Assembly: GCF_900188245.1 (NCBI RefSeq)
Contig: NZ_FZOK01000022.1
Location: 1-33,213 of the forward strand
Length of the DNA: 33,213 nucleotides
From: Belliella buryatensis
Lineage (GTDB): Bacteria > Bacteroidota > Bacteroidia > Cytophagales > Cyclobacteriaceae
Direction of reading: 5' to 3'
Shown: one piece after another, positions 1-7,422 of the stretch
Numbering within the stretch: the first letter of the stretch is position 1
How the letters are laid out: each line of letters opens with the position of its first letter
Position numbers and translations under genes: made by a program
Notes under the pieces: model-generated
Seen by the model: only the letters and a program-made list of their open reading frames with translations
Databases searched by the model: none
What the model was told of the DNA's origin: nothing

Positions 1-36
1 GAAGAGGAGTGTAATTTGAAAAGATGCTTTTTAGGG

Positions 37-212
37 TCACAAAAAACTCGAAGAAGCCCGAAGAGCACGAAAGAGGATGTTAAAGGTTCATCGTTCACCG
101 TTCAAAGAAGCGGCTCTGTCATATTTACGATTCGAGTCCTTTAACCTTTCTCCTTTGACCTTTTCCCTAAAGCGACTCAATCATGTTCACAATACACCTT
201 CGCTTAACGTTT
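37..212. repeat. intergenic mosaic repeat, partial copy
   Basis: This gap in front of the first gene carries a degenerate copy of a repeat family found in five other gaps of the window. In order it has the cGAAGAGCACGAAAG module (about 57-75), a GTTCAAAGAAG link, a CTGTCATATTTACGATTC module (about 115-132), and a pyrimidine-rich CCTTTAACC/CCTTTGACC module (about 137-168). A second CAATCATGTTCACAA-like module and CTTCGCTTAACG follow (to about 212). No reading frame here looks protein-coding. The remaining bases up to 391 are AT-rich and show nothing I can name. Confidence 0.7.
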
Positions 213-391
213 TAATGAAACTATCAATCAATGAAAGAAACCGATCTAGATGACATCAGGAAATTGAAGTCATTGAGTCAAAATACAATAATTCAGGATT
301 TGAATAAATAATGCTTTTAAAGGCGTCATTGATATCAGTAAAATAAGGCTATAGATAAATTAATTATAGAATCTTTAAATAAAGGCTGACC

Positions 392-796
392 ATGGAATTG
401 GAAGAACAAGAAGATGTGATATTTAAGCTTAATATTGCCATCGATTTTAAGCAAGTTTATAAGGATCCAGATTTGAGCTTGACCAAACTGGCGAGTATTT
501 TAGGTGTTCATTATGGGACTTTGAGTAAAATCATCAAAAATAAATATGGGGTTGGGTTTAGAAAATTCTTGAATGAGGTAAGAATAAAGAAGTTAATAGG
601 TGAAATACAGTTTGAGTCAACACGACCAAAAGTAGAGCAATGTATGGTAATGTCTGGATTTAGGTCAAGAATTACATTTTTTAATGCCTTTAGATCACAA
701 ACAGGGATATCCCTTTCAGCTTATTATAAAAGCCATTTTCAATCTAAAAACTTAAAAATCATCATATTTGATTCAGTTGATCAAGAAGGAAAATAA
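392..796 (+). CDS. stand-alone AraC-type DNA-binding protein
   Basis: This 134-residue protein is essentially a bare AraC/XylS DNA-binding domain with two helix-turn-helix units. The first is around residues 28-50 (LTKLASILGVHYGTLSKII). The second is around residues 82-105 and includes the family signature SGFRSRITFFNAF. A typical AraC regulator carries an additional sensor or dimerisation domain of 150 residues or more, and none is present here. It is clearly paralogous to the protein at 20712-21125: about 38 of the first 64 aligned residues are identical by hand count, including IFKLN, YKDP, LTKLA and GFR. The ATG is the first in frame after an AT-rich leader, with no Shine-Dalgarno sequence. 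It is flanked on both sides by intergenic repeats and so looks monocistronic. The family assignment is firm; target genes are unknown. Confidence 0.85.
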   Translation: MELEEQEDVIFKLNIAIDFKQVYKDPDLSLTKLASILGVHYGTLSKIIKNKYGVGFRKFLNEVRIKKLIGEIQFESTRPKVEQCMVMSGFRSRITFFNAFRSQTGISLSAYYKSHFQSKNLKIIIFDSVDQEGK

Positions 797-889
797 AAGT
801 ATTTTTTTCATATTTTGGAGAAGAGGAACTTAAGGCACGGTTTTGTCGCTCTACTTTTTATCTAATTCCAGTCCTTTAGCCTTTAACCT

Positions 890-1805
890 TTTTCCTTTTC
901 CCTATTTTGACCATCCCTACCGGGAGGAAATCACAAAGAACCCGAAGAAGCTCGAAGAGCACGAAAGAAATGTTAAGTGTTAATCGTTAAGCGTTAAAAA
1001 ACCAACTTGTGATGTTCACGATGCTACTCAGTTAACCAGTTAACCAAATAACCAAAAAATGTTTAATTGCCCCGAAGTCTCGGGGTGTTTAATCGTTTAG
1101 AGTGGCGACTCCTCCAAATTCACGATTCCTTTTCCCTTTGGCCTTTTCTCTAAATCGACTCCGTCATATTCACGAATCGAGTCCTTTCGCTTTTGACCTT
1201 TTTCCTGAAGTCACACAAAGACCCCTAAGAAACCCGAAGAGCACGAAGGAAATGTTAAGTGTTAATCGTTAAGCGTTAAAAAACCAACTTGTGATATTCA
1301 TTATGCTACTCAGTTAACCAATTAACCAATTAACCAAAAATTGTTTAATCGTTTAGAATGGCGACTCCTCCAAATTCACGATTCCTTTTGCCTTTTCCCT
1401 TTGACCTTTTCCCTAAATCAACTCCGTCATATTCACGAATCCTCTTCGCTTAACGTTTTTAACTATTAACACTTAACGGCTTTGCCTAAGAAACCCGAAG
1501 AGCACGAAGGAAATGTTAAGTGTTAATCGTTAAGCGTTAAAAAACCAACTTGTGATATTCATTATGCTACTCAGTTAACCAATTAACCAATTAACCAAAT
1601 AACCAAAAATTGTTTAATCGTTTAGAATGGCGACTCCTCCAAATTCACGATTCCTTTTGCCTTTTCCCTTTGACCTTTTCCCTAAATCAATTCTGGCAAA
1701 TTCACGAATACAGTCCTTTTGCCTTTTCCCTTTGACCTTTTCTCTAAATCGACTCCGTCATATTCACGATTCTATTCCTTTGTCCTTTCTCCTTTTTATT
1801 TTGCC
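890..1805. repeat. three-unit tandem array of the intergenic mosaic repeat
   Basis: The gap 797-1828 is almost wholly repeat. Three long units start near 931, 1212 and 1481: the GAAGAGCACGA landmark lies at 954, 1236 and 1497, giving periods of 282 and 261 bp. Each unit runs through the same modules: CCCGAAGAGCACGAA; GTTAAGTGTTAATCGTTAAG; AAAACCAACTTGTGAT; CTACTCAGTTAACCA plus TTAACCAA iterations; TTTAATCGTTTAGA; GGCGACTCCTCCAAATTCAC; and a pyrimidine-rich tract with CCTTTGACC and ACTCCGTCATATTCACGA. Units 2 and 3 are nearly identical over their first 160 bases apart from an extra AAATAACC in unit 3, so the duplication looks recent. An open frame across 1627-1863 is only translated repeat. 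No IS ends or transposase are visible. Confidence 0.85.
1070..1085. repeat. conserved small hairpin inside the repeat (copy 1)
   Basis: CCCCGA-AGTC-TCGGGG forms a six-pair stem with a four-base loop. The same hairpin recurs at 3285-3300 and 25499-25514, each time after AATGTTTAATTG and before a GTTTAAT or GGTTAAT motif. It is embedded in the mosaic repeat. No T-run follows, so it is not a usual terminator. Confidence 0.75.
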
Positions 1806-1828
1806 CATCAACAAATCTTTTTTCAAAT

Positions 1829-3082
1829 CTAAACACCTAAAGAAGCAAGTGAAATTACATTGATTGCGTCTGGACGCCGATAGCTCATACCAGTTCCCGT
1901 GATAATATTTAGTGATTTTGGCATTTCCATTTTTTCTGTGTCAATATTAGCGGCAAACTTTTTCAGATTCTCTGCTGCTTCATCAATATAACCTACGCCT
2001 ATTTTGATTTCAAAAGCTGCATAATCTCCATTGCGTTTTTGCACAATAGCATCTACTTCATTGCCGTAGGAATCGTTATAATGAAATACTGTAGCATCGT
2101 TTGCTTTTGCATATACATTCAATTCGTGAATTGCCAATGATTCAAACAGGAAGCCTGTGTATTTTATGTCTTTCATCAAAGCACCCTTATCTAACCCCAA
2201 AGCTGCTACAGCCAAGGAAGGGTCACATAGATGTCTTTTGGGAGATTTGCGCAAAGATGCAGCTGAGCGAATATGAGGGTTAAAAGCCGGTTGCTCGTAT
2301 AAAATCATTAATTTGGATAATGCGTTTAGGTAGTCGGAAAGCGTATTCCTTGAAAGTTCATTAGTCTCATGAATTTTCACATCTTTCTCTAGGGTTTTGT
2401 TATCAACTAAAGTTGCTATATTTCTCGATAAAGCGCGTAATAAACTTCTTACTTTAAAGGGATTTCGACTCACTCCGGACACCTGACTCATATCCACTTC
2501 GCAAAGCAAATCAATATAGCCTCGATTCATATTCAAGGCATTTTTGTAGTCCTCTTGAATTAAGGTAGGCCAACCTCCAATACATATTCTTTCAATGATA
2601 GCTTCCAACGCAATAGCAGGTTCGTAATATTCTTCAACTGAACCCTTAAGTAAATCTGAAAGTTTTACAATCCCACTAGAATACCCTAATTCTTGCCAAG
2701 TCAAGGTGTCCATCTGTAAAACCGTAAATCGACCCGCACCACTGTGAAGCCTTACATTTTCAGGAGGATTGGCAGAGCCTGTGAGTATAAATATGCCCTT
2801 AGACTTACGCTCATCAACTTCGTGCCTCACATAATTCCATATATCTGGTTGTTCTTGCCACTCGTCTATCAATCTTGGGATGTCTCCTTCCAATAGTAAT
2901 CGCGGATTGGTTTTCATGATTATAGCAACTTGCGGATCTATATCCATTCTCAACACACTTTTTGCATATTGGATCGCCGTTTCAGTTTTCCCACATGATT
3001 TTGGGCCTTTTATTAACACCGCACCAGAAGCAGCCATTTTTTGCCTTAAATCATTTTCAATTAACCTGGTAATATAGCCCAT
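1829..3082 (-). CDS. AAA-type ATPase with C-terminal DUF4143 domain
   Basis: This 417-residue cytoplasmic protein belongs to the common bacterial and archaeal ATPase family that pairs an AAA_14-type domain with a DUF4143 domain. Walker A is GPKSCGKT (residues 26-33), Walker B is RLIDEWQ (70-76), and a sensor-like ILTGSA stretch follows (about 99-104). The C-terminal third contains a GNEVDAIV...AAFEIKIG pattern (about 343-365), which resembles the PD-(D/E)XK nuclease-like core of DUF4143. The length is normal for the family. A good Bacteroidota promoter lies just upstream (3103-3133). The gene stands alone between two blocks of intergenic repeats, and its 3' end abuts the pyrimidine-rich end of the array. 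The family's cellular role is not established; members are often scattered and horizontally mobile. The family call is confident and no specific function is assigned. Confidence 0.9.
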   Translation of the reverse strand: MGYITRLIENDLRQKMAASGAVLIKGPKSCGKTETAIQYAKSVLRMDIDPQVAIIMKTNPRLLLEGDIPRLIDEWQEQPDIWNYVRHEVDERKSKGIFILTGSANPPENVRLHSGAGRFTVLQMDTLTWQELGYSSGIVKLSDLLKGSVEEYYEPAIALEAIIERICIGGWPTLIQEDYKNALNMNRGYIDLLCEVDMSQVSGVSRNPFKVRSLLRALSRNIATLVDNKTLEKDVKIHETNELSRNTLSDYLNALSKLMILYEQPAFNPHIRSAASLRKSPKRHLCDPSLAVAALGLDKGALMKDIKYTGFLFESLAIHELNVYAKANDATVFHYNDSYGNEVDAIVQKRNGDYAAFEIKIGVGYIDEAAENLKKFAANIDTEKMEMPKSLNIITGTGMSYRRPDAINVISLASLGV

Positions 3083-3102
3083 ACATTTTTTTTAGGAAGA
3101 TA

Positions 3103-3133
3103 CAAAAGTATGATAAAATTAAAATTGTGCAAA
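3103..3133 (-). promoter_or_regulatory. Bacteroidota-type promoter for the DUF4143 ATPase
   Basis: Read on the minus strand, TTTG (3130-3133) is followed after 19 bases by TACTTTTG (3103-3110). This matches the known Bacteroidota sigma factor consensus of a -33 TTTG and a -7 TAnnTTTG. The -7 element sits about 20 bases before the ATG at 3082, so the leader would be short and has no Shine-Dalgarno sequence. Confidence 0.7.
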
Positions 3134-3284
3134 TTGTTGGTGTTTTATTGTGCATATTTTAGATGTTTTACTGTGCAGTTTATAGCCCAAAAGAAACTGT
3201 TAAGCGTTCAAAGAATCGACTCCGTCATATTCACAGTTCTAATCAGTTAACCAAATAAGCAAATAACCAAAAAATGTTTAATTG

Positions 3285-3300
3285 TCCCGAAGTCTCGGGG
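3285..3300. repeat. conserved small hairpin inside the repeat (copy 2)
   Basis: TCCCGA-AGTC-TCGGGG is the second copy of the repeat hairpin. Its outermost C is replaced by T, which still allows a U-G pair. The stem is thus preserved at the RNA level despite the base change. Confidence 0.65.
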
Positions 3301-3332
3301 TGGTTAATTGTTTAGAGGAGAGACTCTGTCAA

Positions 3333-3402
3333 ATTCACCAATCACCTCCTTTAGCCTTTTCCCTTTGACCTTTTCTCTAAATCGACTCCGTCATATTTAC
3401 GA
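3333..3402. repeat. 70-bp direct repeat, left copy
   Basis: This is identical, by direct base-by-base reading, to 4212-4281. Both copies are pyrimidine-rich and contain CAATCACCTCC, CCTTTGACC and CGACTCCGTCATATTTACGA. Together they bracket the antitoxin/toxin pair at 3591-4167, with 879 bp between corresponding positions. Confidence 0.9.
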
Positions 3403-3590
3403 ATCGAGTCCTTTGGCCTTTAACCTTTTTCCTTTCTCCTAATATAATTCAAAGACCAAGAATGGAATGTAAGACTTCCTTCTTAGTATTTTTTTTATGT
3501 ATCTTTATATTTCAGTTAATCAAAAATCCACTATGAAATATTTATTGGTCTGAAAAATACTTGATGCCTAGATTATAAAATAAGGATAGT

Positions 3591-3827
3591 ATGGAAATGC
3601 TTGTTGTTAAAATAGATAGTAAAAAGAATTCATCTTTTCTAAAAAAGCTTCTTTTGAAGTTTAGCTTCGTATTGGAAGTAAAGTCAACTACCTCTGAAGA
3701 TGTCCACTCGGTTCCTGAAAAAATAAATGTCGCAGGCAGCTTGAATAAGTTTTCAGATTTGTCAAAGATGAAAAATGAAAAAGCTGTTTGGGAGAAAGTA
3801 ATCCTTGAAAAGCATGGAACTTATTGA
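3591..3827 (+). CDS. probable antitoxin of a PIN-domain toxin-antitoxin pair
   Basis: A 78-residue protein encoded immediately before a PIN-domain toxin, overlapping its start by 14 bases. The N-terminal part (MEMLVVKID...FLKKLLLKFSFVLEVK) looks like a short strand-helix unit. The C-terminal part (AGSLNKFSDLS...KAVWEKVILEKHG) resembles the toxin-wrapping tails of small Bacteroidota antitoxins. I do not see a clean AbrB, RHH or PHD signature, so the DNA-binding fold is left open. The antitoxin call rests mainly on size, gene order and translational overlap. In such pairs the antitoxin normally binds the toxin and represses the shared promoter. The ATG at 3591 is preferred; a second ATG lies two codons later. 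Both genes sit inside the 70-bp direct repeat pair. Confidence 0.65.
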   Translation: MEMLVVKIDSKKNSSFLKKLLLKFSFVLEVKSTTSEDVHSVPEKINVAGSLNKFSDLSKMKNEKAVWEKVILEKHGTY

Positions 3828-4167
3828 TGCTAATTTTATCCTCAGGTACTTACTAAGAGATAGTGAAGAGCAATTTTTGAAAGTCAAAAATATCATTGAA
3901 AATAATAATGTAAGTATCCCAGATTTTATTTTTGCAGAAATAGTCTATGTTCTTGAAAAAGTGTATCATGTACCGAGGTTGGAAATTAGCGGTGTATTGA
4001 AAGCCTTACTGTCATATTCCAACATTCATACAAATGACCAAAAAGTCTTACGCCTTTCTTTGGATCATTACAGTGGTTTTAATTTGGATTTCGCGGATGC
4101 TTTATTAATAGCTTACCATCAAGTAGCAAAGGAAGGGAAGCTTCATACCTTCGATAAAAAGATTTAG
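3814..4167 (+). CDS. PIN-domain toxin (VapC-like ribonuclease)
   Basis: A 117-residue protein with the compact PIN fold of type II toxins, which cleave RNA with a metal held by conserved acidic residues. The candidate acidic set is visible: D5 in MELIDANFILRYLL, E42 in FAEIVYVLE, D92/D95 in LDFADALLIAY, and D114 in HTFDKKI. The frame is open from an upstream TTG (3805), but the ATG at 3814 gives the canonical N-terminus with Asp at position 5 and is chosen here. The start overlaps the end of the antitoxin gene, which suggests coupled translation. The protein ends immediately after the fourth acidic motif, slightly shorter than many VapC proteins, which carry a further strand and helix. The family is confident; the RNA target is unknown. 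Confidence 0.85.
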   Translation: MELIDANFILRYLLRDSEEQFLKVKNIIENNNVSIPDFIFAEIVYVLEKVYHVPRLEISGVLKALLSYSNIHTNDQKVLRLSLDHYSGFNLDFADALLIAYHQVAKEGKLHTFDKKI

Positions 4168-4195
4168 AAATTTATCTCCAAAATCTAATTTTTTG

Positions 4196-4350
4196 AAATC
4201 AACTCCGTCATATTCACCAATCACCTCCTTTAGCCTTTTCCCTTTGACCTTTTCTCTAAATCGACTCCGTCATATTTACGATTCCAGTCCTTTTGCCTTT
4301 CTCCTTTCCCCTAAAGCAACTCCGTCATATTCTCAATTTACCTTTGCTTA
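4196..4350. repeat. intergenic mosaic repeat downstream of the toxin gene
   Basis: This block begins some 30 bases after the toxin stop. It contains three ACTCCGTCATATT modules (about 4202, 4264, 4319), the pyrimidine-rich CCTTTGACC tract and a CTTTGCTTAACTTTC ending. Positions 4212-4281 duplicate 3333-3402 exactly. Beyond it, 4351-4864 holds a hairpin (4374-4417) and otherwise AT-rich sequence with no recognisable gene. Confidence 0.8.
4212..4281. repeat. 70-bp direct repeat, right copy
   Basis: A perfect copy of 3333-3402 in the same orientation. After position 4281 the two copies diverge gradually (GATTCCAGTCC versus GAATCGAGTCC), so the similarity continues in weaker form. Confidence 0.9.
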
Positions 4351-4371
4351 ACTTTCATAGTTATTGGTTTG

Positions 4372-4417
4372 CTAAAAAAAAAGAGGATGCGATTTGTCAA
4401 ACAAACCGACATCCTCT
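4372..4417 (-). terminator. intrinsic terminator-like hairpin, minus strand
   Basis: AGAGGATG (4382-4389) pairs with CATCCTCT (4410-4417). The interior bases can extend the stem through TTTGT/ACAAA. On the minus strand the stem is followed by nine T residues, the classic intrinsic terminator shape. No minus-strand protein gene lies close upstream (the next is at 6211-7422, beyond a plus-strand gene), so which transcript it ends is unclear. Confidence 0.65.
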
Positions 4418-4864
4418 ATCCCGCATTTTGGTCACTAGACGTTGTTAAAATTAATGCATAAAATACAATACCAATAATTTCTTTGATAAACTTTTCAATT
4501 TCATCAAATTTTGTAAACTAAGTGAATTATTTTTTCTAATATCCACATATATAGTCGATTAAGAGGATTCGTATTTGTAAATGCATAAAAAATTGTTTAT
4601 ATCTTTCTAGTATTTGGATGGATAATAAAAGTACCTGATGATGTATTAGGTTATTTCTATATTGGTAACTTTTCTCAATTAAGCTTTGAAAGTTTTTTCT
4701 CATTTTTTACCAACCGATTATTTTACTTTTGCTTTTCATTTACATTCTATCACAAACAGACAATCATTTTTTCTCAAAATTTTATCCTTTACATTTTTTG
4801 TGTCAATTTTAATTTCTAAGCTATTTATTACTGACTTAAAACTTTCAAGTTGGGTTAGCTATTG

Positions 4865-6034
4865 ATGAGTTATTTTATGGAGTTTATCATTTATTTGCTT
4901 ACCTCGTCTATCGTATTTCTTACTGGAGTTACTTTGGGCATTTACGTATACTATAATTTCTCGAAGAGTCTAACACATAAAGCAATTTCATTGCTCCTGT
5001 TTTTCTTATTTGTGAGGTTCTTATCGGTGCATTTGTATTTAGATAACAATATCTACGATTATCCGCACTTCTTATTGGTCAATCACCTGACTTCTAGAAT
5101 TGGCGTACCTATTGTCTTCTTATTGGTTTTTTACCATACTACCAAAGAGAAATTGCACTGGGTACATTACTTTCACATTATTCCTTTCTTTCTATTTATT
5201 TTAAATTTCTGGGAGATTTTATTTTCTAGTGCGCAAGTGAAGCAAGAAATCATGCAGGCCATGGAGATAGAAGGCTATGCCTATGTTTGGCAATTGGGTG
5301 CTTTGTTTTCTCCCAAGCAACTCGAATTATTAAGAGTGATCCCTTTTTATTCCTACGTTGCTGCTATAGGGTATATGGTCTTCAAGACAGGTAACTTCAA
5401 AAAACTACCCCTTCACCTTCAAGGTTTTTTCAGAATAGTTTTTTGGTTTCTATTAGCTAATCTTTTGCCAATTATTATTTCTTCTTTGGGGTTTGAACAA
5501 GTGGGATCATTTCTTGTAGCAAATGTTGTGGGACTGTTTACTACGCTTATCATTACAGTTACCTTTTTCTTTATCCCCAATTTTCTATTTGGCTTGGAAA
5601 ACGAGCCTAACTTGGAATATATTGAAAATGTAGAAACTATTTATGAAACTTTGGAAGATGATAAAGATGTGTTGATTTTCAAGGTAGAAGAATTTATGAC
5701 TGAATTCAAGCCCTTTTTGTCAGCTGAATTTTCATTGAAATTTTTAGAGAAAAACTTAAATATTTCAGGTAGGTATATCAGTGCTGCAATCAAAGAAAAA
5801 TATCAGCTGAATTTTAAAAATTACATCAACTGGTTAAGGATAGAATATTTTAAATCTGTTTATTTACCAATGATCACTTCATCAGAGCAAGTGAATCTAG
5901 AAGATATAGCAAACGAATTGGGTTTTGTAAGTATCAATACTTTCTACATTCAGTTTCATAAATTCTTAAATACTACGCCAAGAGCTTATATTGATCAGTA
6001 TTTAATGTCTAAAGCTTTAATAGAAACCGTATAA
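4865..6034 (+). CDS. membrane-bound AraC-family regulator
   Basis: A 389-residue protein with an N-terminal membrane region of about seven hydrophobic segments (residues 1-240), an acidic linker, and a C-terminal AraC DNA-binding domain (about 275-382). In the AraC domain, FSLKFLEKNLNISGRYISAAI forms the first helix-turn-helix and LEDIANELGFVSINTFYIQF the second. Such 7TM-AraC hybrids are typical of Bacteroidota and are thought to sense something at the membrane and bind DNA directly. The frame opens with TTG-ATG; the ATG at 4865 is chosen. Its N-terminal pattern (GV-x3-IY-x-YY-x2-SK-x-L) matches that of the convergent gene at 6211-7422, so the two look like paralogues. No partner gene is co-transcribed. 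Confidence 0.88.
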   Translation: MSYFMEFIIYLLTSSIVFLTGVTLGIYVYYNFSKSLTHKAISLLLFFLFVRFLSVHLYLDNNIYDYPHFLLVNHLTSRIGVPIVFLLVFYHTTKEKLHWVHYFHIIPFFLFILNFWEILFSSAQVKQEIMQAMEIEGYAYVWQLGALFSPKQLELLRVIPFYSYVAAIGYMVFKTGNFKKLPLHLQGFFRIVFWFLLANLLPIIISSLGFEQVGSFLVANVVGLFTTLIITVTFFFIPNFLFGLENEPNLEYIENVETIYETLEDDKDVLIFKVEEFMTEFKPFLSAEFSLKFLEKNLNISGRYISAAIKEKYQLNFKNYINWLRIEYFKSVYLPMITSSEQVNLEDIANELGFVSINTFYIQFHKFLNTTPRAYIDQYLMSKALIETV

Positions 6035-6139
6035 TTTTATATTGTTATATATGTATATGTGCTTTCGCAAAAGTCCATATTTTATTATGCACACACCTTA
6101 AATTCAGCTGTTGTTGACTGTCGACCGTCGTCCGTCGAC

Positions 6140-6195
6140 GATTATCCGCTTGGTCCTTTCGTTTTATTGAATTAGTGGTGTCATCGCGGATAATC
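6140..6195. repeat. inverted repeat between convergent regulator genes
   Basis: GATTATCCGC (6140-6149) and GCGGATAATC (6186-6195) form a perfect 10-bp inverted repeat with a 36-base loop. Just upstream (about 6118-6139) is a GC-rich cluster with two GTCGAC palindromes and a CGTCGTCCGTCG core, unusual against the AT-rich background. It lies in the 176-base gap between the converging genes. It could be a shared terminator structure or a protein site; a T-rich stretch (TTATTGTTT) follows on the plus strand. Confidence 0.5.
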
Positions 6196-6210
6196 TTATT
6201 GTTTAATATC

Positions 6211-7422
6211 TTATAAAGTAGTTGCATGGGATTTCTCCAATTGAACGATGTATTCCTTAGGCGTTGTGTTCATTTCCTTTTTGAAGTTTAAGTAAAGAGA
6301 ATTCACACTTTTAAAACCTATTTCAGTTGCTAGAGAACCCATGTTGTAATTTCTCCATTCTTTTTTATTTTTTAATTGAGACACTAAAAATTGGATCCTT
6401 TTGCGGTTAATAAACTCATTGAATGAATTGTTATAGATATCCTTAAGGTGTTTTCTCAGTTGGTATACCGGCATATCTATTCCTTGGGCAAGGGTAGTTT
6501 GCGAAAAATCAACATTTAGGAAGGGGTGTTCATGGTCTAAATAAGCATTTAACTTTTTCACGAAATATGCTTCTTCTTCAGTCAGGTTGGATTTTATTAT
6601 TTCCTCTTTTGGGACGATGGCTTTTGGAGAGTCTTTATCATTTACACCTCTTTTTTGACTTTTAGGTAATAAAATGTTGGATGCTTGATGAACCTTGTTT
6701 TTAGTAGCCAATCCATAAATCAATTCAGGGATACTTAAAATCACCAAAAAGAAGATAAGATTACCCAAAATAAATACGAGGTTAAATGCCCCTCTTTTTG
6801 CACCAGAATAATGCCCTGTCCAGGAAAGTATTATTGGAGTAATTAAAAAAATGACATACAAGCAAAAAATTAAAACTTTTCGTTTTCGATATGGGGAAGT
6901 TTGTTCCAAAGAAGGCAATTGCATGATTTGAAATATTCTGATTCCATATCCCAAGACTACAATAAAAGCAATAATGCTAAGGGAATAAGCAGGAAAGATC
7001 CATCCTTCATCGTATTTAGCGAAGTTTTGAAGATCAAGCATCAAAATTCTATCCTGTTGGGGTTTTATCCAAAATGGCAAGAAATTAATCACATATAAAA
7101 ACCCAGGCAGACCATGTAACAAATCTATTTTTCTCAAAGGTGACTTTCGAAGGCCACGATGCACAGCAAGGAAAATTAGTGGGACTAATATAAAAATCAT
7201 TAGTAATCCCGTTCGCGGTAACCATGGGAAATACGGGAAAAGTCCATTAGCGGCAGCAAAAATAGTTAATAGTCCATAACTGATAAAAAACAGTGCAAGT
7301 GAAGTGAATTTACCAAATAGCCCTTTGCTCCAATGATAATAGGTATAGATCACACCAACCACTACTGAAGTAATGATCATGGCAATATACATGAAGCTAA
7401 TAAAATCTTTAGGTAACAACAT
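6211..7422 (-). CDS. membrane-bound AraC-family regulator (paralogue)
   Basis: A 403-residue protein with about seven hydrophobic segments in residues 1-245, a charged linker (about 250-290), and a C-terminal AraC domain (about 295-398). The first helix-turn-helix includes FSQTTLAQGIDMPVYQLRKHL and the second LATEIGFKSVNSLYLNFKK. The architecture and the N-terminal YTYYHWSKGL pattern match the gene at 4865-6034, to which it is convergent. The start at 7422 is followed at once by the first hydrophobic helix and is accepted. The protein is likely an inner-membrane sensor acting directly on DNA. It diverges from the giant adhesin gene at 8395, with 972 bases between their starts, so it is a candidate regulator of the adhesin locus. 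That link is inference from position only. Confidence 0.87.
   Translation of the reverse strand: MLLPKDFISFMYIAMIITSVVVGVIYTYYHWSKGLFGKFTSLALFFISYGLLTIFAAANGLFPYFPWLPRTGLLMIFILVPLIFLAVHRGLRKSPLRKIDLLHGLPGFLYVINFLPFWIKPQQDRILMLDLQNFAKYDEGWIFPAYSLSIIAFIVVLGYGIRIFQIMQLPSLEQTSPYRKRKVLIFCLYVIFLITPIILSWTGHYSGAKRGAFNLVFILGNLIFFLVILSIPELIYGLATKNKVHQASNILLPKSQKRGVNDKDSPKAIVPKEEIIKSNLTEEEAYFVKKLNAYLDHEHPFLNVDFSQTTLAQGIDMPVYQLRKHLKDIYNNSFNEFINRKRIQFLVSQLKNKKEWRNYNMGSLATEIGFKSVNSLYLNFKKEMNTTPKEYIVQLEKSHATTL

Larger units (their letters stand above)
3190..3441. repeat. intergenic mosaic repeat upstream of the toxin-antitoxin pair
   Basis: This block occupies much of the gap 3083-3590. It holds GTTAAGCGTTCAAAGAA, ACTCCGTCATATTCAC, a CAGTTAACCAAATAA run, the hairpin module at 3285-3300, GTTTAGAGGAGAGACTCTG and the pyrimidine-rich tract with CCTTTGACC. 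Its last part (3333-3402) is repeated perfectly on the far side of the toxin gene. The rest of the gap (3442-3590) is AT-rich and shows no gene. Confidence 0.8.

Noticed and set aside
890-1805. CRISPR-like array
   Set aside because: Units are over 250 bp, lack regular short repeats with unique spacers, and there are no cas genes.
890-1805. Insertion sequence or transposon
   Set aside because: No transposase frame, no clear terminal inverted repeats and no target duplications could be seen.
1627-1863. Open frame of 78 codons on the plus strand
   Set aside because: It is a translation of the pyrimidine-rich intergenic repeat (Phe/Pro/Leu-rich) and overlaps the end of the DUF4143 gene on the other strand; no gene signals.
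6045-6227. 60-codon minus-strand frame between the convergent regulators
   Set aside because: It overlaps the 3' end of the real gene and is made from the inverted-repeat region; no protein features.
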